Of a DNA stretch of 64,000 bases, positions 33,306 to 41,580 are shown one piece after another (the first letter of the stretch is position 1; each line of letters starts with the position of its first letter). Under the pieces are notes generated by a model that worked only from the letters and a program-made list of their open reading frames with translations, did no database searches and was not told where the DNA came from. Origin of the DNA: an uncultured Desulfuromonas sp. (GTDB taxonomy: Bacteria > Desulfobacterota > Desulfuromonadia > Desulfuromonadales > Desulfuromonadaceae); assembly GCF_963676955.1 (NCBI RefSeq), contig NZ_OY781461.1:2784225-2848224 (forward strand), in the 5' to 3' direction. The translations under genes were made by a program, and so were the position numbers.

Positions 33306-34637
33306 ATGATGACCCAGACTGCTATGGAAAAAACAACACAGATATGGGATCGCGAGCATGAATGCATGTCGCGTGATGAATTGGAGACGCTGCAACTGCA
33401 ACGGTTGCAGCAGACTCTTGAGCGGGTCAATAATCACGTTCCCTGTTACCAGAATAAGTTTGCCGCCCTTGGATTGAATGTGGCTGATGTGCGCAGCCTG
33501 GATGATTTAAGCAAACTGCCGTTCACCACCAAGGAAGATCTGCGCCTCAACTATCCTTATGGGATGTTTGCCGTACCGATGCGCGAAGTGGTGCGGATCC
33601 ACTCCTCTTCCGGGACGACGGGGAAACCGACGGTGGTCGGTTATACCCGCAATGATCTGAATACTTGGACCAATTTGGCAGCGCGCTTTATGACCGCTGC
33701 CGGGGTGACGCCGGATGATATTGTCCATATTGCTTTCGGCTATGGTTTATTTACCGGTGCCTTTGGATTGCATTACGGCGCCGAAGAGATCGGGGCCTCG
33801 GTGATCCCCATCTCCAGTGGTAATACCGACAAGCAGATCATGATCATGCAGGACTATCTGTCCAGTGCCTTGGTGTGTACCCCGTCCTACGCATTGACGC
33901 TGGCCGATCGCATGGAAAAACAGGGCATTGATCCCCATCGGCTGTCTCTGAAAGTCGGGCTGTTCGGCGGCGAGCCGTGGAGTGAGGAGATGCGCCGCGA
34001 AATTGAGAAGCGTCTCGGCATTATTGCCACCGACAACTACGGTCTTTCCGAAGTCATGGGGCCCGGTGTTGCCGGGGAATGTCAACATCAGTGCGGCATG
34101 CATATCTTTGAAGATCATTTTATTGCCGAGATTATCAATCCGGAAACCGGCGAAGTGCTGCCGCGCGGCTCGGTTGGTGAACTGGTGCTGACCAGTATCA
34201 CCAAAGAGGCGTTTCCGATTATTCGTTACCGGACCCGCGATATTACGCAATTGTCGTATGAAACCTGTGCCTGTGGCCGCACCCACGTACGCATGGCGAA
34301 AACCATGGGCCGTTCCGACGATATGCTGATTATCAAAGGGGTCAATGTCTTTCCAACCCAGATCGAAGAAGTGCTGTTCCAGGTCGACGGTTGTGAGCCG
34401 CACTATCAGCTGGTGGTGGATCGTGTCGGTACCATGGATACCCTTGAAGTGCAGGTGGAAGTCAACGAGCGAATTTTCTTTGATGAAATGCGCAAACAGC
34501 GGGCATTTGTCGAACAGTTGGAAAAACGTTTGCTGTCCATGCTCGGGGTTGGCGCTAAGGTGAAACTGGTCGAACCGTCGAGTATGCCGCGCCATGAGGG
34601 CAAGGCTAATCGTGTCATTGACCGGCGCGGCCAATGA
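33306..34637 (+). CDS. paaK: Phenylacetate-CoA ligase (second copy)
   Basis: 443-residue PaaK-family ligase with [30 protein letters not shown] and [21 protein letters not shown]. It has an N-terminal extension compared with the copy at 31536. The start at 33306 has a poor ribosome binding site, and ATG 33324 (MEKTTQIW) is an alternative. It ends the operon. The specific aryl acid is unknown; the pair may split phenylacetate from hydroxyphenylacetate or indoleacetate. Confidence 0.9.
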   Translation: MMTQTAMEKTTQIWDREHECMSRDELETLQLQRLQQTLERVNNHVPCYQNKFAALGLNVADVRSLDDLSKLPFTTKEDLRLNYPYGMFAVPMREVVRIHSSSGTTGKPTVVGYTRNDLNTWTNLAARFMTAAGVTPDDIVHIAFGYGLFTGAFGLHYGAEEIGASVIPISSGNTDKQIMIMQDYLSSALVCTPSYALTLADRMEKQGIDPHRLSLKVGLFGGEPWSEEMRREIEKRLGIIATDNYGLSEVMGPGVAGECQHQCGMHIFEDHFIAEIINPETGEVLPRGSVGELVLTSITKEAFPIIRYRTRDITQLSYETCACGRTHVRMAKTMGRSDDMLIIKGVNVFPTQIEEVLFQVDGCEPHYQLVVDRVGTMDTLEVQVEVNERIFFDEMRKQRAFVEQLEKRLLSMLGVGAKVKLVEPSSMPRHEGKANRVIDRRGQ

Positions 34638-34660
34638 CGGAAAAAAACGAATAATTTCTC

Positions 34661-34689
34661 TTGACTTGACCCGCCAAATACTGGACAAT
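34661..34689 (+). promoter_or_regulatory. Sigma70 promoter of tRNA-Pro
   Basis: TTGACT (34661-34666), 17 bases, GACAAT (34684-34689). The box pair lies 16 bases before the tRNA, right for a stable-RNA promoter. Confidence 0.7.
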
Positions 34690-34705
34690 CCGCATCGTTA
34701 ATTGT

Positions 34706-34783
<78 letters not shown>

Positions 34784-34798
34784 CAACACATCGACTAA

Positions 34799-34830
34799 GC
34801 ACTCAGGAAAATTCCTGGGTGCTTTTTGTT
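34799..34830 (+). terminator. Rho-independent terminator after tRNA-Pro
   Basis: GCACTCAGGAA and TTCCTGGGTGC pair (one G-U) and are followed by TTTTTGTTTTT. It ends the tRNA transcript. Confidence 0.85.
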
Positions 34831-35154
34831 TTTGGCCTGATTTCCTTTCAGCAAGAAATCCATTCGACCGATCTTTGCCTGTCCAACCTGTTTGATTTAT
34901 ACAAAAAACGCAGAACTTCGTAGACAAAGTATGTTAGTCTATTCGCCGTAACGAGTCCGTGATATCGCGTTATTCAGAGCTGTCAGGACTCTTTTTCGCC
35001 GGTGTACCACTTCTGTTTGGGTGGTGTTCGTTCAATGTGTCTGATTCTATGAGTTTTTTTATTTAATTAATCTTTATGTGTGAGTTGGTCTGTTCTTTGC
35101 TTTCCAAGCCTAATGGAGTAAAGAAAACCATGCTACCGATTTAGGGAGATATTT
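34831..35154 (+). other. Intergenic leader of the chemosensory cluster
   Basis: About 320 bases without a supported gene between the tRNA-Pro terminator and the first response regulator. It is AT-rich. It carries a candidate sigma54 promoter (listed separately) and the ribosome binding site AGGGAGA before 35155. No other element was recognised; an overlapping short frame has no coding signs. Confidence 0.6.
35085..35101 (+). promoter_or_regulatory. Candidate sigma54 promoter (-24/-12)
   Basis: TTGG at 35085-35088 and TTGC at 35097-35100 place GG and GC exactly 10 bases apart as sigma54 requires. The inner bases of the -24 box deviate (TTGGTC where the consensus is TGGCAC). It lies 54 bases before the response regulator start. 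Moderate evidence only. Confidence 0.4.
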
Positions 35155-35523
35155 ATGGCTAAGATTCTTGTTGCAGATGATAGTAAAACTGAAATGGCGT
35201 TTCTGCTCGACGCCCTTAAAGGCACCGGGCACTCCATTGTCACTGCTGTGGATGGCAAGGAGGCGGAAGAGAAAGCCATGGCCGAGCCGTTTGATCTTAT
35301 TATCCTCGATGTCATTATGCCGAATAAAAACGGATTCCAGGTGTGCCGGTCTTTGAAGAAGAATCCCAAGTTCAAGGATGTGCCTATTATTCTCACAACG
35401 TCAAAATCAGGTGAGAGCGACAAGTTCTGGGGGAAGAAGCAAGGTGCGGATGAGTACATTACCAAGCCTTATGAACCTGTCGAAATTCTGCTTGCGGTTA
35501 AAAAATATCTGGGAGGCGCCTAG
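35155..35523 (+). CDS. Single-domain response regulator (PilH/CheY-like)
   Basis: 122-residue REC domain: acidic pocket Asp8-Asp9, phosphorylation site Asp52 in LIILDVIMPNKNG, Thr in ILTTSKSGE and Lys105-Pro in ITKPYEP. It has no output domain. The sequence style (SKSGESDKFWGKKQGADEYITKPY) is that of PilG/PilH-type regulators of type IV pilus chemosensory systems. It probably receives phosphate from the CheA at 39290. Its stop shares a base with the next start. Confidence 0.9.
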   Translation: MAKILVADDSKTEMAFLLDALKGTGHSIVTAVDGKEAEEKAMAEPFDLIILDVIMPNKNGFQVCRSLKKNPKFKDVPIILTTSKSGESDKFWGKKQGADEYITKPYEPVEILLAVKKYLGGA

Positions 35524-36050
35524 TGGATCTGGCTTCGGTATTCAGAAAGTATGCCGCTGAGGGTACCGGCCAACTTGCCTTGAAATTTGCCGATACGGCT
35601 CATCTGTGCAAAATCTCCATTGAAAATGGTGAAGCGGTTTATATCAAACTCGGAACCTTGTCGCCGGAGGAAACCCTGGCCACGATTGCCGGAAAAGAGT
35701 TGGTTGAGGCCAACTTTATTAAGGGGTTTTCCCCCCGTAAACGTCTCGATTTGCCGATTACGGAGCAATTGATCGGTGAAGAAAGTGGTGACGTTATCGC
35801 CAATGTCTCCAGTGAAGAGCGTCACATTGTTACCAGTTCCATTCCCGGTGACGTTGTGTCGCGTTTGATGAATGATTATATCGATATTGTCGGTCCCCTC
35901 GGAGTTGTCATTGTCGAGAAATTCATCAAAACGACGGGATATGTCCGTGGTGAACCGATTGATGCTGCCATCTATACGGCACTCTTGGAACAGTTGCTGG
36001 TCGATATCCCTGAATCCATGCGTGAGGATTTTCAATCGAAACATTCTTAA
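35523..36050 (+). CDS. Uncharacterised protein of the chemosensory operon
   Basis: 175 residues, GTG start overlapping the previous stop with GGGAGG upstream. The first 75 residues (GTGQLALKFADTAHLCKISIENGEAVYIKLGTLSPEE is the region) have the pattern of a PATAN/DUF4388-like fold: a short effector domain that reads 'enables low-level response to gene-product output'; similarity is weak. The C-terminal 80 residues are helical. No membrane segment or signal peptide. Because it is translationally coupled to the PilH-like regulator, it may be that regulator's output partner. Function unknown. Confidence 0.6.
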   Translation: MDLASVFRKYAAEGTGQLALKFADTAHLCKISIENGEAVYIKLGTLSPEETLATIAGKELVEANFIKGFSPRKRLDLPITEQLIGEESGDVIANVSSEERHIVTSSIPGDVVSRLMNDYIDIVGPLGVVIVEKFIKTTGYVRGEPIDAAIYTALLEQLLVDIPESMREDFQSKHS

Positions 36051-36098
36051 AATGAATTTTTAAGCTGTTGTGGCAGTTGCAACTTTTGGGAGGGAACA

Positions 36099-36980
36099 AT
36101 GCTGAAGAATATGTCCATTCGTAAGCGTGTTGTGGTCATGCTTGCTGTTGTCTATCTGGTTTCACTTGTCCTGGCCATCGCCGGTGGTGCTTATGTCTTG
36201 CGCCAAGATGCGATCCGGGAAGCCCAGGAAAAAACGGATTTGTTTGCTGCTGTTATGTCCAGCTCAGCGCGTTATCTGCACAATGTCATCCGTCCGAAAG
36301 CCGAAGAGTTAGTTCCTGAAGACGCCTACTTTCCGGAAAGTGGGGTCGGTGTCCTGATGCTTACCGAAGTCGCTCGCTATATTCAGGAGGAATACCCTGA
36401 ATATATTTTCCGTTTTGCCTCCCCTAATCCACTTAACCCTGAAAGTCTTGCCAGTGAATTGGAAGAACAGGTTATTGCGGGTTTTGAAGATGGAGAGTTC
36501 TCGGAGTGGAAAGGTTTCGCCGATCGTGACGGTGTCAGTTTCTATGCGGTTGCCAAACCCTTGGTAGCTGGATCCGATTGTATCTCCTGCCATGATGTCC
36601 CAGAGGTCGCTCATCCCAGCCAGGTCGAAAAATACGGTTCTCATTCCGGATACGGCTATCTTGAGGGAGATGTTGTGGGCGCGCGTTTTATCTATGTTCC
36701 CCTGGAAGCCGTTCGTGATCAGGCGATTACCCGTATCGGCTATTTTTCTGCCGCCTTCAGCGTCTTCTTTCTGCTTGTTCTCTTTGCCGTAGACCGTTTT
36801 ATCATCAGCAGTGTTGTGCGGCCTATCGAACATATCGTTGATGTCTCTGAAGATATCAGTCGCGGAAAACTCGATCGAGAGTTTGAAGTTAAAACTAATG
36901 ACGAGATAAAACTTCTTGCCGATGCATTTGATCGGATGAAGGTATCTTTGGCCAAAGCGATGGATATTCTTCGTCAATAA
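36099..36980 (+). CDS. Membrane heme sensor: Tll0287-like domain plus HAMP
   Basis: 293 residues. A first helix (about 12-32), a periplasmic Tll0287-like (DUF3365) domain with the c-type heme motif CISCH (Cys161-Cys164-His165), a second helix (about 212-232) and a HAMP domain (RPIEHIVDVSEDISRGKLD) ending the protein. There is no kinase, cyclase or chemoreceptor output domain. It may therefore pass a redox or ligand signal by contact with the chemoreceptor or CheA encoded downstream. A strong GGGAGG site precedes the start. Similar heme sensors with output domains are common in Geobacter relatives. Confidence 0.85.
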   Translation: MLKNMSIRKRVVVMLAVVYLVSLVLAIAGGAYVLRQDAIREAQEKTDLFAAVMSSSARYLHNVIRPKAEELVPEDAYFPESGVGVLMLTEVARYIQEEYPEYIFRFASPNPLNPESLASELEEQVIAGFEDGEFSEWKGFADRDGVSFYAVAKPLVAGSDCISCHDVPEVAHPSQVEKYGSHSGYGYLEGDVVGARFIYVPLEAVRDQAITRIGYFSAAFSVFFLLVLFAVDRFIISSVVRPIEHIVDVSEDISRGKLDREFEVKTNDEIKLLADAFDRMKVSLAKAMDILRQ

Positions 36981-37016
36981 TTTTTCTACGATTTCAGAAG
37001 CAAGGAGCAATGAGAC

Positions 37017-38351
37017 ATGTTTGTTGATGATAAAAAGACAATTCTCGTCGTCGATGATTCTCCAACCGTCCGTCGTCTGGTTGAGCTGGTCCTTACGCAA
37101 AACGGCTATGAAGTTTTGAGTGCCGAAGATGGTGAGAAAGGTCTGGAGATGGCACGACAACATCTCCCCGCGGTGGTGTTGGTCGATTTTGTCATGCCCA
37201 AGATGAATGGGCATATGTTCTGCAAAATGTTACGGGAAGATGCGAATCTCAAAGATGTTCCCGTTATTCTGATTTCATCGAAAAGCGAAGTCGTTGGCCA
37301 TGCTTTTGAAGCCAGCTTTGGTATCGTTCATTACTTTACCAAGCCCTTTGAACCGGAAGACCTGGTGGCCAAAATCCGGGAAGTGATTGCTGAAGCCGGT
37401 GGTGACGCTGTTGTACAACCAGATGTGAAGTCAGCTGAACCGGCTGTCGAGGCTGCATCCGCACAAGCCGATACCGCAACGGGGCTTGGTGGTTTGTCTG
37501 ACGATGTCGATAAATTACTTGATTCTCTCAATGACCGTTTTGATAAGGTGGTACGGCGTTATTTTCAGAAAGACTTCCCGGTCCTGATGAAAAACGTCAT
37601 GTCTGACACCTTGAAAGAGACCGGTCTGATTAAACATCAGACGTTGATCCTTTCCGGTGATCTGACCCGTATGGAGCTTCCCGAGTTGCTCACGTTCTGC
37701 GCCAATACCCGCCAAAGTGGTCGCCTGTCGATTTTTTCCACGGACACGTTTGCGGAAATCTTTATTGATAATGGAAAATTTGTTTTTGCGACGGCCAGTC
37801 AGAAAGGCAAGCACCGCTTTTTGACCGATCTGATCTGTCAGGATAACCGTTTCAATTGTGATACGTTGGCATTACAACGTGTTGTTGAAGAAGCGCGTCA
37901 AAATAACCTGCCGATCGGTCGGGCTTTGGTCGAAAAGGAGATGATCAGCGAAGAGGATCTGATGTATTACCTGCGTCAGCACGCACAGGATGCTTTGAAA
38001 ACCGCGATCAATACCCATAGCGGAAACTTCTTTCTGGAAAAAGATGACTTGCCTTTTAATCTTGAGGATATCAGTTTCCGCATTCCCATGTATCAGGTGC
38101 TTATCGAAAGCGTTCGTGAGCGGTTTTTACGCAATGAATTTACCAATGATGAGCTCATTGTGACCCGTTTGCCTTTATGTGTTGAAGCGGCTCAGGAAGG
38201 TTTACTCAATGAAGAAGAGCAAGCCTTGACCTTGTTGCTGGATGGGACGAGGACTCTTGCTCAGGTCTGTGAAGAGAGCTCTCTTGATGATGAGGTCGTG
38301 CGCAAAAGTTGTCAGGTGTTGTATCAGTCGGGATTGGCTTCAGCCCGATAG
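37017..38351 (+). CDS. Response regulator with PATAN (DUF4388) domain
   Basis: 444 residues. The N-terminal REC domain has Asp13-Asp14, phosphorylation site Asp57 in VVLVDFVMPKMNG and Lys in FTKPFEPED. A low-complexity linker (about 130-160) follows, then a PATAN/DUF4388 domain (from about 205, DLTRMELPELLTFCANTRQSGRLSI) and a helical C-terminal part. PATAN proteins act as response-regulator outputs in pilus motility of cyanobacteria and in delta-group bacteria. Probable phosphoacceptor of the CheA in this operon. Confidence 0.85.
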   Translation: MFVDDKKTILVVDDSPTVRRLVELVLTQNGYEVLSAEDGEKGLEMARQHLPAVVLVDFVMPKMNGHMFCKMLREDANLKDVPVILISSKSEVVGHAFEASFGIVHYFTKPFEPEDLVAKIREVIAEAGGDAVVQPDVKSAEPAVEAASAQADTATGLGGLSDDVDKLLDSLNDRFDKVVRRYFQKDFPVLMKNVMSDTLKETGLIKHQTLILSGDLTRMELPELLTFCANTRQSGRLSIFSTDTFAEIFIDNGKFVFATASQKGKHRFLTDLICQDNRFNCDTLALQRVVEEARQNNLPIGRALVEKEMISEEDLMYYLRQHAQDALKTAINTHSGNFFLEKDDLPFNLEDISFRIPMYQVLIESVRERFLRNEFTNDELIVTRLPLCVEAAQEGLLNEEEQALTLLLDGTRTLAQVCEESSLDDEVVRKSCQVLYQSGLASAR

Positions 38352-38467
38352 CGATGCGATGACGGTTTTTACAATGAGCGCTTGAACGCTTTTTGTAACG
38401 ATCCACGGGTGCTGAGTCTTGACGTAAACAACTCAATGGCTGTGCTCATATTAAATGAGGATTTTTG

Positions 38468-39289
38468 ATGTCTGATTATCAGGATAGTTTGCTGCCAATT
38501 TTTATTGAAGAAACAGAAGAGGGGTTGGCGCTTATCCATAAATTGTTGTCCGCCTGGCAGGATGATGCTATTGATGCTGACGTCCTCGAGGAAGCCCGGC
38601 GGGCGGCACATACCATCAAAGGCACGGCCGGGCTGGTAAAACGGACGCGCTCCAGTGAGACGGCAAAAAGTTTGGAAAACTTTCTCGATCATTTTAATGA
38701 TTCGGGATTGACCCTCAGCGAATCCGACGTCCAACAAGTCCGTCAGTGGTATGAACAACTTCAAGAACTGCTTGATTTTGCCAAAAGAGGGGCACCGGAA
38801 CCTCAGAAACAGGAGTTTGGTGAGTTTTCTGATGAGCCGGAACGTCTGATTGAGGATCAGGGCAGCGACTTAATCAATGATTTTGCGTTGCCTTTTATGA
38901 TGAAACTGCATCAGGCGACGGAGGATGAACAGGAGACCGTTAAACCGGTTTGTTGTCGTTTTTATCTCGGAGGGCGTCAGTATTTTATCGCGGTTGAACA
39001 TGTCCTCGAGATTTCCGAATCCATTCCGATCACCTATCTTCCCTACGGACCAAAATATATTGTCGGATTGGTCAATCAACGTGGCAACGTGATTCCGGTG
39101 ATTGATCTGTCTGCCCTTGAAGGACGTCGTGTGGTGTTATCGAAAAATCTCTTCCTGGTGATTGCCGGTCAGGAAAATGATCAGGTCGCGTTCATTAGTG
39201 ATACGTTGCCTAATCTGAATATCAAAACTGCCGGTCATGAAATTGATGTTGTTGCATTTATTGATGAACACCGTGTGAAGGTTTCATAG
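38468..39289 (+). CDS. Hpt-CheW fusion protein
   Basis: 273 residues from the ATG at 38468 (GAGG 7 bases before). An Hpt domain (about 1-105) has the phosphorylatable His48 in AAHTIKGTAGL. A linker follows, then a CheW domain (about 155-270; YFIAVEHVLEISE, IVGLVNQRGNVIPVIDL). CheW couples chemoreceptors to CheA; the added Hpt could act as a phosphate sink or relay for the REC domains in this operon. The stop is immediately followed by the CheA start. Confidence 0.87.
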   Translation: MSDYQDSLLPIFIEETEEGLALIHKLLSAWQDDAIDADVLEEARRAAHTIKGTAGLVKRTRSSETAKSLENFLDHFNDSGLTLSESDVQQVRQWYEQLQELLDFAKRGAPEPQKQEFGEFSDEPERLIEDQGSDLINDFALPFMMKLHQATEDEQETVKPVCCRFYLGGRQYFIAVEHVLEISESIPITYLPYGPKYIVGLVNQRGNVIPVIDLSALEGRRVVLSKNLFLVIAGQENDQVAFISDTLPNLNIKTAGHEIDVVAFIDEHRVKVS

Positions 39290-41539
39290 ATGGCTATTTC
39301 CGAATCTGCAAAAAGTATCTTTTTCGAAGAAGCTGACGAGCATTTAACGATTCTCGAATCGGGTTTACTCGAAATGGAACAGCGCGGGGCGCAACAAATT
39401 GATGCGTCTCTGGTCGATAAGCTGTTCCGTTCTGCTCACACCCTCAAAGGTGCTTCTGCTCTGCTGAAATTTAATTCTATCAGCGAGATCTCACACGAAC
39501 TCGAAAATCTGCTGGAAAATTTCAAGGCGGGCAGTATCGTTCCATCCGACCTGTTGCTGGATGCGATGTTGGCCGCTCTCGACAGTATGCGTAGCTTACT
39601 GCAAATGACACATCTGCCTGATTATCGCCAAACAGCGGCAGATTCGGCCGAGCGGGCCTGCCGAGCGCTGCAAGCCGCCCAGGCCGGTGATTATGAGGAA
39701 GTTGCTATCGCTGGACTGGAAGAGACTCCGGCACAGCAGTTGACCAACAGTGTCAAAGTCGGTGTTGATAAGATCGACCAGATGATGAATCTTCTTGGCG
39801 AAATGACCATCACGAAGACTCACCTGCTTGAGCAGCTTGGCTCTGTCGAAGCCATGAAGGAAGAGATCGACTTTGCCCGTGAGCGGCTGTTGCGTGAGGT
39901 TACTGCTTTTTCTGAACGGTATGAATATACCAATCCGGAAGAAAAAGGCGATGAAAACAGCTCTGAGTCAACCATTTCCGATTTCGATGAACTCGAGTTT
40001 GACCGCTATGATGAGTTAAACCTGTTTTCCCGCAAGCTCCAGGAGATCAGCAATGACATCAACGAAGCGGTGATCTCCATTCGCAGCTTTTTTGGCCAGG
40101 TCAGTGTGGATGTTGAAGCCATTGACCGCATGACCTCAGAGATGAAAGAGCGTATTTCCGAAATTCGGACGTTGCCGGTCGATTATTTGTATCAACGTTT
40201 TCGTCGTTCGATGCGCAATCTCTCCAAAGATAACAACAAACAGGTGGACCTCGTTCTCGAGGGAGGTGACACCCGTTTGGGACGGACGATCATTGATGGT
40301 TTGTTTGATCCTCTTCTGCATGTGTTGCGCAATGCCGTCGCTCATGGTCTGGAAGCACCTGAAGAACGCAAGGCTCTTGGTAAACCCACGACCGGAATCA
40401 TCAAGATTGTGACACGCCGCAGTGGATCGACGGCGACCATTACCATTTCGGATGATGGTCGGGGGATTCAAGTGGAAAAAGTGCGTTCCAAGGCGATTCG
40501 GCTGGGCTGGATCACCGAAGAGGACAAATTGGACCGCAAGGATCTGATCGACCTGATTTTTCGTCCCGGCTTCAGTACTAAGGAAGAGGCGGATGACACG
40601 TCTGGTCGCGGTGTCGGGATGGACGTGGTTCTCGATCGTCTGTCGTCCCTCAATGGAACGGTTGATGTCCGAACGACCGCAGGGGAGGGAACGGAGTTTA
40701 TTCTGCAGATCCCATTGTCATTGATTATTATCAATGTCATTCAGTTCCGCCTCGGCAACCAGTTTTTTATCCTGCCTTCGGCTTTGATTGAAGAAATCCA
40801 AGAAGTGACCAGCCTGGATATTGCTGATAATCATGTTGTGCGTCAGGATGAAAACTATCAGATTGTTGATCTGAACCAGCGGTTCAGTATTCCTGCCATG
40901 GATACGTCGCGGCAAAGTGTTTTATTTGTACGCACCTTGGGGGCCCGTCTTGGCTTAATGGTTGAAGAGATCGTCAGTCAGGAAGATACCGTTATCCGAC
41001 CTTTTGGAAAAATGCTTTCAGAAATGCCGTGTTTTTCAGGCACCAGTGTTTCCGGTGGTGGCGATGTGCGGCTGGCGATTAACCCGACCCGGTTGTCTCA
41101 GGTTCTTGAAAGCGCTCAGACCATTGACGTGCCTGCACCGATAGAAAGCGCTGGGGCAACATCATCGTCAGCACGTGTCCTTGTTGTCGACGATTCATTG
41201 AGTATCCGCAAGTACGCCTCAATGATTCTCGAAGCTAACGGGGTTGAAGTGCTGTTGGCGACGAATGGTCATGAAGCTCTCGAGGTTCTCGAGGAAGAGA
41301 AAGTCGATATGATTCTGACTGACCTGGAAATGCCGGTGATGCATGGTTATGAGTTGCTCAGCGAACTCAATCGCCGTGAAAATCTGCGGATGATACCCCG
41401 GGTCGTCATTACATCGCGTTCTGGTGGGCATCATCAGGAAAAAGCTTTTAAATTAGGTGCTTCAGACTATCTGGTTAAACCATTCGACGAAGAGTCTCTG
41501 ATTCGTATGATTCGCGAATACACGCTTTGTTCGATTTAA
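39290..41539 (+). CDS. cheA: Hybrid CheA histidine kinase with receiver domain
   Basis: 749 residues. Order: Hpt (His50 in SAHTLKGASALL), P3-like dimerisation region (about 155-300), HATPase (N box LRNAVAHGLE, ISDDGRGI, DTSGRGVGMDVV), CheW-like domain (about 480-610) and a C-terminal REC domain (VLVVDDSLSIRK, phosphorylation site in ILTDLEMPVMHGYE, LVKPFDE). This is the layout of the kinases of pilus and developmental chemosensory systems (ChpA, FrzE). No CheY-P2 binding domain is evident. It begins directly after the Hpt-CheW gene. Confidence 0.92.
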   Translation: MAISESAKSIFFEEADEHLTILESGLLEMEQRGAQQIDASLVDKLFRSAHTLKGASALLKFNSISEISHELENLLENFKAGSIVPSDLLLDAMLAALDSMRSLLQMTHLPDYRQTAADSAERACRALQAAQAGDYEEVAIAGLEETPAQQLTNSVKVGVDKIDQMMNLLGEMTITKTHLLEQLGSVEAMKEEIDFARERLLREVTAFSERYEYTNPEEKGDENSSESTISDFDELEFDRYDELNLFSRKLQEISNDINEAVISIRSFFGQVSVDVEAIDRMTSEMKERISEIRTLPVDYLYQRFRRSMRNLSKDNNKQVDLVLEGGDTRLGRTIIDGLFDPLLHVLRNAVAHGLEAPEERKALGKPTTGIIKIVTRRSGSTATITISDDGRGIQVEKVRSKAIRLGWITEEDKLDRKDLIDLIFRPGFSTKEEADDTSGRGVGMDVVLDRLSSLNGTVDVRTTAGEGTEFILQIPLSLIIINVIQFRLGNQFFILPSALIEEIQEVTSLDIADNHVVRQDENYQIVDLNQRFSIPAMDTSRQSVLFVRTLGARLGLMVEEIVSQEDTVIRPFGKMLSEMPCFSGTSVSGGGDVRLAINPTRLSQVLESAQTIDVPAPIESAGATSSSARVLVVDDSLSIRKYASMILEANGVEVLLATNGHEALEVLEEEKVDMILTDLEMPVMHGYELLSELNRRENLRMIPRVVITSRSGGHHQEKAFKLGASDYLVKPFDEESLIRMIREYTLCSI

Positions 41540-41580
41540 GGTTGTGTTGTTTTTGATTTCTAAAGGGAGGCCGTTTCATT

